A stretch of DNA of 64,000 bases from Acanthaster planci (taxonomy: Eukaryota > Echinodermata > Asteroidea > Valvatida > Acanthasteridae). Below the pieces are notes generated by a model. The model did no database searches. It had not been told where the DNA came from and saw only the letters and a program-made list of their open reading frames with translations. The stretch spans positions 944,073 to 1,008,072 of the forward strand of contig NW_019091375.1 of NCBI RefSeq assembly GCF_001949145.1, written 5' to 3'. This document shows positions 25,731 to 41,700 of this stretch, piece after piece (the stretch's first letter is position 1; every line of letters starts with the position of its first letter). The translations under genes were made by a program, and so were the position numbers.

Positions 25731-26006
25731 CATGGTGAATTTCATAGGATGTGGGTGAGTCAGGATTCCGGCAAACATTTCTAGCAGAAAACAATAAAAT
25801 TTCTAATTTGTAGATCCAATCTCTATCATCCAGTCACCACTGCAGCATGGCTTCTTTCAATATGTTGTTGACCCATGATTCCACTGTTTACTGGTTTGTT
25901 CAGGTATTTTAGCAGGACGTATCGCGCTCCTCTAGACAATGGGGTCAACGTTTCCATGGGCACATCAATGAAAAATGAGTGGCAAATATGTACAAGTGTT
26001 CAAAGG

Positions 26007-28979
<2,973 letters not shown>

Positions 28980-29918
28980 TTTTAATCAAATCCAGAAGAA
29001 TTTCAAGCTGCAATGTAATAATAAATATTCAGTAACTTAAACCAAAGTCTCGTTAACAACCAATTTCCTAATCGTAGCTCATCATTCACAGCACTATGGG
29101 GAACAGAGTACGAAATCACTTAGGCCTAAGCCCAAAAATCTCAAGTCTGCTGTATATTGCGCGTGCTGTATATGCCGAGCATTTGTACACGTACAACGTA
29201 ATGTACAACGTGTCAGTAGTGTAGTACAGTGAGCGTGACTGTACAAATGACGTCATGCTGGAAATACATGTAGCAAACGTGTAGTTCCTGTTTTCCCAAT
29301 TTAAAATGTATCTCTCAGAAAACTAATATAACGACTCAGTAATGAATATGTCTTTTAAATGTACCTGTCTTGCTTTAGCAGAGTCTTTTGCCAAGTTAGT
29401 TCTTGGAGACCGCTTTTGCCATGGTTACAACAAGGATGAGGATGAAGAAAGTTGTCATCAAATACTCGGTCTAAAAATATCGTGAACATAAATATTTTAA
29501 GTCTTTTTATGGATTTCATAAGCTTATCCGTGTTAAAAGAGGTTTTTTTTTTGAAAGATTAATGATGTAAGAAGCTAATCTCATGACGACCACCAACCTT
29601 TGTATCGATTCAAATCAATTATTGTGGTTTCAAAATGATATTTAACACAATAATATTAACTAACTGGTGTGGCATCGGGCTTTGTATAAGGAAAATTAAG
29701 CGTCTGACTTGGTGGGGCACTGACTACATCTATGACAATTTCGTACACAGGGCCACGAGTCCATCTATTCATATGTGTCTTGCTTTAAATCACAAACACG
29801 AAAGACTTTGAGAACGAAGTTGTATCTTTGGGAGTGCAGAGCACGTTGTGGGGTTTGTAGAAAATTGCGGCGGGAAAAGTAATAATTTCACTTTAGTTTC
29901 AGCGTATTAAGGGTCAAA
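28980..29918. promoter_or_regulatory. Divergent ARL1 / SR-factor intergenic region with CRE-like site
   Basis: This 939-bp stretch separates the two oppositely oriented start codons and presumably holds both 5' UTRs and promoters. A perfect TGACGTCA palindrome (CRE/ATF-type) is at 29248-29255. A 'gtacaacgta' motif is repeated nearby (29191-29215). Transcription start sites cannot be placed from sequence alone, so the bidirectional-promoter reading is inference. Confidence 0.45.
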
Positions 29919-32900
29919 ATGTCTGCCCAACTCTTCGTTGGAAGATTGAGCAAACAGACACGGCAAAGGGATGTTGAGGAGGTTTTCAGAAGGTACGGCC
30001 CCATGCTGAGATGTGAACTGAAATACGGTAAGCATGGTAAGCAAGTTTCCGTGTAGCTGAGGCTGTGTCATGCGTCATTGCGTGTTCACTGTTAGGCCCT
30101 CCAATAATATTGACGTTACATGTACGTGCTGGTAACCTTATGTTTGTACGCCTGGGCGTGCTTGTCGCCATCTTTGTGATGATTAGAATGCCACAACCCT
30201 CTGGCCCTATGAGCCCCATATTGGTGACCTGCTCTGACCTGTGCCTCATTTTTTTTCTTCACAAAAAATGACAAAACTCCCTATGGCTACTCCTTCAGTA
30301 GCATGAATATCATGCCTTAAGTTAGACTTAGCCCCACTTCTGTGGCACGGATCCTTGTACTCATTTTAATTCAAAGATGGTATGAGACTGAGTGCGACCT
30401 TGAGATTGAATGGGTAAAGGCAAAAAGACTGGAAAATACCAATCAAATTTTCCTGTGACAGCAAACTTGAGTAGCCTAAACTTAAGCTCTTAAAAGTGGT
30501 AGAACAAGGATTTCAGAGCATAAGANAGGAGTTTCTTTTTTTCAATTACATCTATAATTATAATGATACACAGTGCCAGTCCATTGAAACGTACATGTAT
30601 GTAAGTGTTCCTTGGCGCTTAACACTGGAAAAATTAAAAATTACAGCAATTGTAAGGAAATTAACAAAAAGCAATAGTTAGTGAAAGAAAACCAATTTAA
30701 AAACCTACACGATATTATATTAAATTTAGAAATTAGTCCTTAAAATTGAATTACACCGTAGTTCCATGGACACCATGTTAAGAGCCTCTCTTTGCGTCAG
30801 TTGGTAAGCAGCACAAAAATGCACAGCTGTGTCGTATTGAGCACTGCACCAACAGTCCCTCACAGGAATGTCAGATTGCACCTTTGTGCTGTCCAACAAC
30901 TGTGCCTCACTGTTTCATATGCATAATTGTGCAGTGAACCAACTTGCATTCAACCTAATATGTGTTCATATACATGTATGCATTGTACTGTATGTGTCCT
31001 TCAAAAAGGATTCCTTTATTTTTCACAGTGTGGTTCCAATTATGTAGTAAAATAAAACCCACTGACTGATGGTTAAGTTGATTAAGTGAGTGGCCAAATA
31101 GTTGTTGGGGGACTAAATATGGTCTTTCCTGTGCTTTTTTTTTCGGGCATGGATCCCACCCATGGCTGATGAATCTACATTTCATAGGAACTGGAATGGG
31201 TAAGCAGATGTCTTTTAATTAAGGAATAGTCACTTGAATTCGTTTCTGATTTGGTTTTTGAATTCTGTAGCAGATTTGCAGAACAGACAAGTTATGATGA
31301 TGCTCTCCCTTTCAGTGACAAACGTGTAGCTTAACTCTAACTCCCTAGAGTGATTTACCAGGAACCATACCCATTTACACAAAGTCCAACACCCTATGGT
31401 AAACGGTGCACAAAAATTGTTGGACTCTGTTTATTTTGGGTATGCCTGAACCCATGTTAAAGCACAAGCAGTTTAGGGGTACAGTACCCAGTGCCACAAA
31501 TTCACACACTTTGGTGATGTTCAATTCTGTGTGGTTAGGGAAGGTTAGGGTTATTACATGTACATAGTTAGGGCACAGAATGCCTAGGCTGGTATGGGGT
31601 TAGAACAGGAAGAAGTACATTTACATAAGACTAAATGACCTTGAGCTGGCAATTTCAATTGATGTGATTGGGGGTGCAAGCAGAGAATTTTTCTTCCGAT
31701 TTTCTAAATGAATTTCCCCGCCGTGACGTATTAGCCATCCAAAAGCAATAAAAAGTCCCTGAAAAGTCAAAATTAGCAGTGGAAATGTTAAAGATATTCA
31801 CTTAATAAAGTCTTCATGTTTTTAGACCAGTCTTATTGGGTATATGCACAGGTTGTCAAGCAGTGTCTGTATCGTGGGATTCTTTCCCATTTGTCCAATG
31901 AGCATTCCATTTGATATTCATTATCATCTGTTATGGTAAAATTTCTGCAGCCTACGCCTTTATTGACTATGAAGACCGCAGAGATGCCGAGGTAAGCTTC
32001 CTAAATACTGTCTTAACCCTAACAGTCCTGAATCCTCCGCTTTCAATATGGTTTTTGGACACACCCAAGGGAGTTGGGGGTCAGTATTCCATTTTGAGGG
32101 TGCATTAATTTTTCAGGCGAGCAAAAAAGAAACATATTAACTGTGCCTTAGTTTCGTGAAAAACAAAAATTGGCTTATTGTATTTTCCAATCCAGTGGAT
32201 TTGTCGTAACTATTTGTATCTTTTTCTATGAGATGATCTGATGGTCATCGTTGTTCTAGAGTTTAAGTCAAGCCTAGGAGACGCCACTCTTGCTGGGCCA
32301 TCACACTTGCACACAGGCTTTAACTGGAGTGCGCGCGCACATTTTGGCAAGTCGCGACACCCGTTTGCTCTGCGAGAAATACAACTTGCGCATACCGCCT
32401 GTATGCAGATAGGATGGCCTCGCAAGAATGGCCTCTAATTCTGATCGAGGGATTAGTCTATGCAGTACCAACCATTTGCATTTGTGTTATGCAGTGCCGT
32501 TTTCAAAAACAGACGGGGGTACTAAACAGTCAGTAACCTTTCTCTTTTGGCACGATAGGATTTTTTTTTCTTGGGGGAAATGAGACTTCCAAGTACACTA
32601 CTCAAAAAAACGATAAGGACCGCTTTTTTCTGCACTTGTAATTCTTTCCCAGGCAATGAATGGGGTCTAGTCCTTTTTTTCATTTTTTGTTTGTCTAGAC
32701 GGTGTGCTCATTAGAATAAAAAAATCAAAGCATCAAATAAAAAATTTCATATAGAAAAAGTGTATACAAAATAAAAAGTGCTCTTTAACTTTTTTGAGAA
32801 AAGTATTAGGAATGATGTTTATGAAGTGAAGTGTCAAAAAGTTACCAAGCTGAGTAGTCACCTTTTTTGGGGGGGGGAGGGAATATGGAGAACTGTTTTT

Positions 32901-35900
32901 CTAACATCAATAGGCTGAGGTTTGTAAGCAGATGGGACCTTTTATCTCATCCAAACTGCTTTGTATACATAAGAACCTAGCCAATTTTCTTGATTCTGTT
33001 ACAAGCACAAAGATTACATCTACATGTACATGTATGCCATTGGATGAAACCGTTCAGAGCTGAATTTGTTGGGTTTGGGGAAACCCAGGGATTAGAGGTT
33101 AGAGGTCACTGGTGGTGCCTGTACCGTATTTGTACTCAGCGTCCAAATGTTGAATGTTTGTTAGCATTGATGTGATCTGTTTTTCCCAATGATTACAGCG
33201 AGACCGAGTACCTTTGCCTACCTTAAAGTCTGTCGGTCACTACCGCAGGAACACTTGGTCAGCCGCACTACCCAAAACCTACCGTACCGTTAAGCCCGCC
33301 CATTGGGTTGACGAAGCCACACCCACTACCTGAACCAAAAGACCAAAGTGCCTGCCCTCCCCGAAACCGATCGCGGGAGGGGCGCCGACTTGACCCCAAG
33401 TGTCGGTCTCCCGGCACGAGAGCCGCTACCGAGTTAGCCGCTGCCACCTCCAGAGGGCGCTCTACCAAAAGTCGTACATTCTTGCCAATAAAATACCCAA
33501 AAGATACCCAAAATCCAAGGCCAGAGACCACTGGTGTGCAAGTGAGAAAATGCAAGCCCAGCGCCAAAGGTTTTTGCTATGACAGACCAACCAAACCCTG
33601 CTGTCGACTGACGTCTGTTTTAGATTTACGTAGAGTACGTAAATACCAGAAAGTTCTAACAACTCACAAGTATTGCCAAGGTATCCTCTAATGCGAAAGA
33701 AATGAAAGAATAATTAAATTGGATGTACTCTCGTGCCCGTCATTGGTGATTGCTTTCAGCAAGCAGCTTTGGGAAATCAAAACTACCTTTGAATTGAATG
33801 TCAAAACACAATGGACATTGCTTACTTGACAATAAGTGTACATTTGCATGTATTGCAACCCTAACCCACCACTTCCTCGTTGCTGGGGCACATCCTCAAT
33901 CCTCCCAAATCCTCCAATCTTTGTACTTGTGCTCAAAATGAGAGGTACCCAGCTCCTCAGTCCTTTGAGAGCCTCCAGCTATTCCTACTATTATGTTGAG
34001 GCAGTGCGAATGGCATTCACGAGCAGTGCGGTTGATTACAGACAGGCTAAATTTATGCAGGACCAAGCATGTACACCACAAGGTCCAACCCACAGCCTTC
34101 AGATATGGCATTCTTTGCAGTCAGCCGTACATTTTTGCCATTCATCCGCAATCCTCCAAAATCCTCCAAAACTGCGCAAAGGATTTTGGGGGATTGAGGA
34201 GGGTTAGGGTTGTACAATGTAGTGCATGGCGCACCTGTAATGAACATGTGTGTGTTGCATTTACCAGCATTTTTAGAACAGAATTTATATCAGCAAACCT
34301 GAAAGAAAACATTTGTTAACGCTAACCCTCCTCAATCCTCCAAAATCCTTCAGGTGGTTTTGGAGGATATTGGAGGATTGAGGGTGAATGGCAAAAGTTC
34401 ATGGCTGATTGCAAAGGATGCCATCTGTGAAGGTCATGGATTAGACCTTGTGTTGTTTTTGCTCAGCCAAGCACAAATTCAGCCCGTTATTTCTTTTGAA
34501 TCAACTGCACAGCTCAAGAATGCCCTTCGCACTGCCTCAACATAATGACAGGAATTGCCAGAGGATTTTGGAGGATTGAGGCTGAATGCAATTTTTTCAT
34601 GTTAAAAATCAGAGGATTTTGGAGGATTGAGGATGGTTCCTGGTGAAAAGGCCTCGGGGGTTAGGGTTAACGTATTAGAATATATCTTGGCAGTAGCTGT
34701 TTTGAGCAACCTCCATCATTTTCCACATACTGACAGAATTGTTTGACTTTGTTGTCTAGGAATTTAAAGCATTTCCTATGCAGCATTTTTCCGTTCTGAA
34801 AAGCCAGAGCAGACTGTCTTTTAAGTTTATTAAGAAAGAAAAGCATTCAGAACACTTCCACGAACAAAGTTGAAATGGTCCGAAAAATTCTGTCAGAGGT
34901 TACAGTCTCAATTTTACGCATATTTTTCAACCCGTCTGAGTTTTCTCTGGGCAAAGAATGAAGTAACCGCTGAAATGCTCTTGAAATCTGAAAACTAATT
35001 AATTGTAACTTTTGAGGGAGAGGCATAGATCAGATATGGTTGACAGATTTCACTAGAACAGTTTGGATCAGCTTTCACGGAAAACTCACATTTGTGCATC
35101 TCGCCATGTACTCCAGGATGCTTTGAAATTTGAAGACCGCCAGGAAATCTGTGGGCAGAGCATCGTCGTAGAGTGGGCCCGCGGACCGAAACGTGGTGTG
35201 GTGAGTTCAACTTCCCTGATCATCAGTAGGTTTTCTTACAGGTGACTGATGGCGGGGTCCAGGGAAGAGATCTTCTTTTTGTCCCATGCGTGACCAAGAC
35301 TAGTAATATGAAAGTTTTTGTGGGTCAACAAAATATGAAAACACTGACGTCCATGCTGGTCGTGAAGGATGAGGATTGCATTACCTTTGGGATGTAACTA
35401 AGCAGGAATTCTGAGGACTTGGCCTTCTGGGTATCTACTTGCACGCTGTTTAGCATTGAAGATTGTAAACGTGATGTAAATTGTTCATATACATGTAGAA
35501 CTAATGAAGTTGGCTTTGTTGGAGAAGGTTGACAGTCAGTCAGTTAATGATCAGATTAAGTTATCGATTGATTGCTTAAACCTTACCGCCTAGGTCCTTT
35601 TGGCTAGTTTTTCGTTTGGTATAGAACAATGTCCGAAAGCTGCCAAACGTGCTTGACCGACTGGAATCTTGCCACTGCGTAATTGACTGGAAACTGGAAA
35701 CTTATTTTTTTGGCCGTAGTAGATCTACAACAATGACATCAGACTTTGTTTACAACATGCCCACATTCCTATCGGGGGCTCAGTAGATTACGTCCTACCT
35801 CACCGCCATGGGCCAGTGCACATGTAAACAAAGTACTACATCGTTATGGTGTGTTTATTGACCGGCCATCTGTATTGATTTATTGCCTTGCTTTACCTCC

Positions 35901-38721
35901 AATCAATTATAGAGCGATGATGAGTGCTACAAGTGTGGCGGTATCGGCCATTTTGCCCGGAACTGCCGCAGTGAGAGCAGAGGCTACCGTAAGTTGCTTC
36001 CAGTCTCACGAGGAACGTCACTTGCCCACCTGAAGCTTTTGTAGTTGACCGGAATCTGCACCTCACAGGAGAATCCACCAAAGCTCCACTCGCACATAAC
36101 CTAAACACTCGCCAGCCATTTTATGCCACAACTTGATTTGTTTTTACTTGGGTGGGAGCACTGGAGGAATTCAAACTTTTACAAGCAACGAAAAAGACTC
36201 AATTGTTTCCACATCTGCATAATATTCTCTTTTCAGACATCCAAGGCATTGGAAACATACCTTCCATTCCAACTTCAAAAACGAAATCAGAGCCCAGTAT
36301 TTTCTTCTGTATCAGCCCTCAATATTTTGAAGAATTTGATTCTTGCTCTTTTGTAACATCTGCACACCATACCTTCCAATCCCCTGGTGAATAAGACTTG
36401 TTTCCCTTTTTCCCCCATGCACAGGTGGAGGCTTTGGAGCTAGCTATAGCAGGTCAAGGTAAACAAAATTGGTGAACTTATTCAGTTTTCCAATAATATC
36501 TGTGCGTTCACACGTGGTTGTCTTTTTTCCCCCTGAAAGGCAGTGTTGGATGAACTTGAGTTAAGCATTCCTGACTGTTGTTATAAATCTAGCAAGGTTT
36601 CACAGTATTTCTCCTGCACTTTTTCCTCGCAGGTATCGTTCACGTTCTCGTTCCCGTGATCGCAGGTAATGTCCCATTGCCGTGGATATTTATTAGCCTG
36701 TGTTTTGTTTTTTTTTTGTTCGCGGAGGTTTTTTTTCTGCCCTATCTGAGTTCCTATCATTGAGAAATTGGCAGAGTAGGAAACCGGAGAGCGGAACACC
36801 AGCAAAGTTGATGAATCTGACAGCAGACTAAAGGGCTGTGCTTAGGGTTACCAGCCAAACAGCCAGTTTGCATGTGCAAACAGTACTGAACAAGGATCCT
36901 TTTTTATCGTAGACGACGCAGCTACCGGTCCCGAAGCCGGAGCCCCGTGCGCAGACGAAGTCGCAGCCGTGACCGCAGCCGTGATCGCAAGCGCAGAAGG
37001 TGGGTACATTTCATTAATGTTGTGGCCAAGATGCCCAGTGCAAATTTCTAGTGGCGCAGTTGAAAGAAAATCTGAAATGAGATTGCCTTTAGGCCGGTCG
37101 CTGCTTCAGGTGGAAGCACAGGAAACTTGGTCAAATGAAAAATCCACAAACACGCACTGGAATTTGAGTGTCGCCACCCAGGAGGTGTCCAAACTTTTTG
37201 AGTATGTCGTCCACTAGTGTTAATTAAAACTACATGAACCGTAACTCTATGGGTTTCACCATCCTCAGAAATACAACGGATTTGTTACCATGCTTTATAT
37301 ACCATTGAACCTCGTTACTGAGACCACTGTCAATACCCGTGTCTGCTTATGACAAGGCCATTTGAAGTCCCGATCTTTTGTTTCTCACTGTTTTTCATTC
37401 CTGAACATACAAGAATTAGGGTAGGAACTTTGTTTTTGAAGGGACAAGGCAATCTCTTGAGATTTGAGAAGGGCACTTGTATTAGAAATGCAACTTGTCT
37501 GCGGGGTCATTTCAATGAGCACTGAGGCAAAAGCCAGGGGGCATCGAGGCAGTTGCCTCCGATGCCTCCGTGAAGTTCCTGCCCTGAAGGTTCCTGTTAG
37601 GTTATCTGCAAAGTCCCAGGAACCCCTTCATACCAACGAGGTACACTGTCATTTGAATCTCTCTTTACAACACCATGTCAGCCGCAGCAGGGATCGCCGA
37701 CGTAGCCGTAGCCGCAGCCACCACAAGAGGACCCCGAGTCGTAGCCGCAGCAGAAGCCATTCCCCTCGGTAAGGACCCAAAACTTGAATGTCTTTTTCTT
37801 AGAGAAAACAACGTCAGCTCATTGGGCTGTTACTTTTGCATGTACCTGTTCACGATCACTTCAACTGAAAGTATTATAAGCGTTAAGTGAACATCTGTTC
37901 TGGCAAAATTCCTTTTCTATATCTCATCAATCAGAATGTCTACTCTACATTTATACCTTTATTTACTGGTTGTCACGTGGATGCACTGGCTGATTAATTA
38001 CAGAATAAGAACGGTTGCATAAACGTTGCAAAATCTCAAACTTGTCAACAGGCCTGTCTCACTGTACAGCTTGTCAGGGTGGGCAGAGTTTTCAGAAATG
38101 TCACCGTTTGGCTGGTTTTCGATTTGACCTCAAATTCATTCAACATTGGCATTTGTCCCATCAACTTTTTATAGGTTGTACTGTCATTTAGTAGTACGTG
38201 TAACGTCACCTGGTGGTTCTGATTGTCGAGTGGGATTTGTAACACTTTTGAAGTTTTTCACTTTTGTACAAGTAGCCATCGGAAAAAACGACGGACGTGA
38301 TATCAAAAGAGCAGGCCTTAAAACGTGAAGTCAGAGCTTACATAAACTTTGAGCCACAATTGTAGAGTGTGCAGGTTCCTTTTTTTATAATTTGCGAGAC
38401 GTGCAGATTGCTAGAAAGTGAGTACGTGCACGTAAAAGATCGCCAATATTTTACTTTCTGAAGTATTAAGGTTAAGTTTATGTTGTATTGTGACATTATG
38501 TTTGTTTGCTTTTTTTCTTCGACAGGAAAAGCCGTAGTCGTAGCCCTAGCCGCAAGCGCAGCGCTAGTCCCAGACGAAGCCGCAGCCACCGGGGCAGCGC
38601 AAGCCCAAGACGCAGTCGCAGCCGCGGCAGTAGCCGGAGTCGCAGCCGCTCCCGAAGCCGCAGCCCGGAGCAGAACGGCAGCCGGGAAAGCCGCAGTGCC
38701 AGTCGCAGCGACCGAGACTAA
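29919..38721 (+). CDS. SR splicing factor: RRM, CCHC knuckle, RS domain
   Basis: Nine coding exons: 29919..30027, 31951..31991, 35117..35200, 35913..35988, 36425..36458, 36633..36665, 36913..36999, 37682..37768 and 38526..38721. They total 747 nt and 248 aa, with all phases consistent. Residues 4-74 form an RRM with RNP2 LFVGRL and RNP1 AYAFIDYED, ending IVVEWARGPKR like SRSF4/5/6. Residues 83-96 are a CX2CX4HX4C zinc knuckle (C83, C86, H91, C96), as in SRSF7 and plant RSZ/RS2Z proteins. Residues about 112-248 are a dense Arg-Ser domain. The expected role is nuclear: binding exonic enhancers and recruiting spliceosome components. Long intron 2 holds foldback elements and a GC-rich exon-like block. 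The exact vertebrate orthologue is uncertain, so no symbol is given. Confidence 0.93.
30526..30526. other. Single ambiguous base (N)
   Basis: One N inside intron 1 of the SR-factor gene. It has no effect on any exon. Confidence 0.95.
32595..32865. mobile_element. Possible short MITE with ACTACTCA ends
   Basis: The stretch begins ACTACTCAAAAAAACG and ends in the complement of ACTACTCAGC. It is AT-rich and non-coding. Only the outer 8 nt are clearly inverted, so this is tentative. It is intronic in the SR-factor gene. Confidence 0.25.
33210..33679 (+). other. GC-rich exon-like block in SR-factor intron 2 (possible poison exon)
   Basis: A polypyrimidine-rich acceptor ending 'gattacag' at about 33199 precedes a markedly GC-rich stretch in an otherwise AT-rich intron, and 'caaggtatcc' at about 33678-33687 could be its donor. 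Read in phase from exon 2 (phase 0), it meets a stop after about 45 codons. Such an exon would truncate the RRM and expose the transcript to decay. SR genes commonly carry poison exons of this kind. No transcript evidence is available, and GC-rich repeat DNA is an alternative. Confidence 0.3.
33857..34211. mobile_element. 355-bp foldback element, AACCCTAACCC ends, copy 1
   Basis: The element runs AACCCTAACCC ... GGGTTAGGGTT. Near the ends lie 'tcctcaatcctccc' and 'gggggattgagga' in inverted orientation. Its interior is the diverged reverse complement of the interior of the next element (34315-34672), for example 'gttgaggcagtgcgaatggc' here against 'cttcgcactgcctcaac' there. Confidence 0.7.
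34315..34672. mobile_element. 358-bp foldback element, copy 2, inverted to copy 1
   Basis: The ends are GTTAACGCTAACCCTCC and the complement of CGTTAACCCTAACCC. Copies of 'ggaggattgagg' occur at about 34369, 34568 and 34620. The element is of the same family and nearly the same length as the one at 33857-34211, about 100 bp away and in the opposite orientation. Together they make an 816-bp imperfect palindrome inside SR-factor intron 2. Confidence 0.7.
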
Positions 38722-41700
38722 GCCGTGGCGGCCGATCCGCGGGATCCCGTCCAGAGCAGCCCTGAAGACCTCAAATCCAATGAGCGAGTTTGGTATTCCA
38801 AGAACGCATGCGCAAAATGAAAGGCCTCCGAGGTCATTCGGGAACAGTAGCACACACACATAAGGTCTGCCTTTTCCATCCAGCCTTGTGTAGACAGGCG
38901 CGCGTTTTTCTCCCGAGTGACATTGCATTTTGAAATACCGAACTTGCCCATTACCTCAATGATAACATACGTCAGGCATAAATTTCAGATAACTTCTATC
39001 GTGTATAAGTCAACTACATGTTGAACAATGTTAGCTCCATTACTATCTTGATGCAACGCACGTCCACAGAATTACGCACATTGAGACATGGATTTCAACT
39101 GTCAAACTGACCTTTGAGGAAATTGAAAATTTAAAGTAAGAGGCGTACAGCGTTCATGTGCTGGCAATTCCTGCTCTACAGAATGCTATTTCAATCCCCT
39201 ACGTCGCCTTGCAAAAGGAAAAAAAAATTGACTGCGAAGAAAAAATGTGAGTTTTGTGTATTCTTTATGTACGTACGCCCAGATGGAAACCGCTTAAAGA
39301 TCTCCAAAATAACAGTGAACTTAACTCGAGTTTCTCTTGGTTAATTCCAAAACACTCCCTCCCTCTGTTACCTTGTGTAGATAAATTTCATGTCGTTTCA
39401 GCAAAGGTCAAAGGTTGCTGTCATTCCTCCGACAATACTTGTATCAAGGATTCTGCTGTTTTATTAAGATGTGGAAGTTGGGACTTTGGCGGTAAAATGA
39501 CTGCACTGTTTATCATTGTTTGCTGTTTGCAGTTTTTAACTCTGCACTTTTGACTGCTTTTAAAAGTTGTAACAAAATGGATCTCTAAAAAATAACAAGG
39601 AATATTAAGTATTTCTAGCTTGGCTTGTCTGACACTTCCAGCTGCGGTGTCGAGAAAACCTTTTGTTCCAAGTTTTGTGGACAACTTGTAAAGTTAATCC
39701 GACAGTAAATTGGTTATTCCTCTGTTTCTGGTACTTAGAATTTGTGCTGTAACTTTCGTAGTTTTGTAGACATTTTTTTGTTTCTGTTTTAACCCTTCAG
39801 CCTGCTTGGCTTGGGAAAATACACCTGGGCTATTGGCTTTATGCAGGCACTAAAGAGGGTGCTCCTGTACATGTTCCTGTACTAATTAAAGGGAGGTTTG
39901 ATGAGACAGCAAAATCTCTGGTTCCTAGTCTGTCATATCAGTAAAACTTTTAGGCGAAGGGAGTGGGAACTAGTATAAAAGTGGAAGCAACTTATCTCAC
40001 TGGTTCCCAGCGGGAGCAAAGATACCACACACAGAAAGCAATGATCGATCACCAGGGAAGTGGCTTGATCCCTTGCCACTGAAATGTACTCCATGTACAG
40101 TGTTCATGCATTTGAAGATAGGAACTACCTCGCTCACCGGTCCCCTGTCATTACATTTCACGGATAAGTACAAAATTGAAACCAGTGGCTGTCCAAAACA
40201 ACTGGTTGTGGCTGTGACTTTAAACACACATCTCTGTAGCAGATGATTCAAGCTGCAAGACTCTGGCTTCCATACATAACATGTTAGTCGCAGCGTTCAG
40301 ACGCAGCCGATGTTTCCCAATCTCATTGTAGAAGTGCTTGCGTACGTATCTCAAAGCCTTAAAAATGGCCCCTCATGTCAAGCGGTTGAATTTTAAGCTT
40401 GTATTTTGTTGCTTATTAAAACTCTGTGTGTAAGTGCTTGTCTTTTAGTAAATGTGCCATAACATTAGAGGTACTACATGTAGGTTGAAGCAAATTCATT
40501 CCTTGCATATGTTCCGAGGCCCCCCATCTGTCGGATTGACCCATTGTTTGTGGTGCCCTTAACCAAACCTCCACGGGTTGGTTCCGTCAGCTTTGTCACT
40601 GTGGATGATTTTCCAGAATGGGCATCACAACGTTTATCAGGAATTTCCCATGACTGAAGAAAAGTCTTTCCTCTGTGGTTTTTTTTTACATGCTGGAAAA
40701 AAAAATTCTTAACCTCGGGTGTACTCAGATTGTGCTTATATGGACATAGAAAAACATTTCCCACACGGATACAGATATTCCAATAGTGATGGTCATCCCT
40801 GGATAATTTGTTCCGAGATGAGCCATTCGCATGAAGAGTCGGGGTCGTGTAGTTAGTTTGGAAGTTACTGAACATAGCAACTCCAGCCTCAAAATCCTAG
40901 CAATTACTTTTCAGACCAGCCAGCGGATTTTCACCATTCTGGGGAGTACAGTTTAAAAGAACGTATTTTCTATATTTCATATTCCAAAGCAATTGGGTGC
41001 ACCCAGTGTTAAAAACACAGACTTGACATGTAATGTAAGGTGCCATAACATTTTGTGAATTTGTTTTAACCGTGTAGTATTACAGCTGAAGTTGTGGTGT
41101 TAGCTGTAACAAGATCAATGATATCTGGGCTGAAAACCTCTCACCCAACTTTGTAAAATATCTTTATAAGTTCCCAATGATTTTACGTGTTATTCTTTGC
41201 CCTTTGAGATTACCTAGGACTCTAAGGAGCATCACTAAAGTGAGTGTAGAAATCATGTTGTAAAAAAAGTCGTTTTTTTACTGTATGTCCCTTTGTTTCA
41301 AACTGCAATGATCTAAAGTACATTGTTTTGGTTTCTGGACTTCACAATTTCCTTGATTTTTCCTGGTAGCTTGTTTCATTTTTTTTATTTGTTATCTTTT
41401 AAATCACAAGTTTTCACATTTAATAAAGACTGCTCACAGAATCAACAGGTTTGAAAAAAGTTTGGAATTCATTTATTTTGAGCAATTTTATGGCATCAAA
41501 AATACAATTTGCAGCTCCTGGAGTTGAAAACAAAAAGAGTTAATCTTATCCTTTAAGTCCCTATTGCAATTGTAATTTTTAACCTAGGTGCTGGATTCCC
41601 GATATTTGCGTCTAACTCTCAATCTGGCAACCAGAAAAATCAGCTTGAAAAGAAAAAGATGTTAACTTCCAAACAAAAGAAGCAACTGCACTGACAGTCA

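Larger units (their letters stand above)
22572..26006. other. Intergenic between PAN-FAMeT gene and ARL1
   Basis: This lies downstream of both convergent genes. No exon was recognised in it. It contains a small palindromic element (25149-25205) and a dispersed repeat (25585-25730). Open frames of 60-116 codons on both strands have no recognisable domains. Confidence 0.4.

Noticed and set aside
33857-34672. Interstitial telomere repeats (TTAGGG)
   Set aside because: There is just one TTAGGG-like unit at each end of the element and no tandem array.
38338-38928. Alanine-rich open frames on both strands over the last SR-factor exon
   Set aside because: These are shadows of the repetitive Arg-Ser codons read in other frames.
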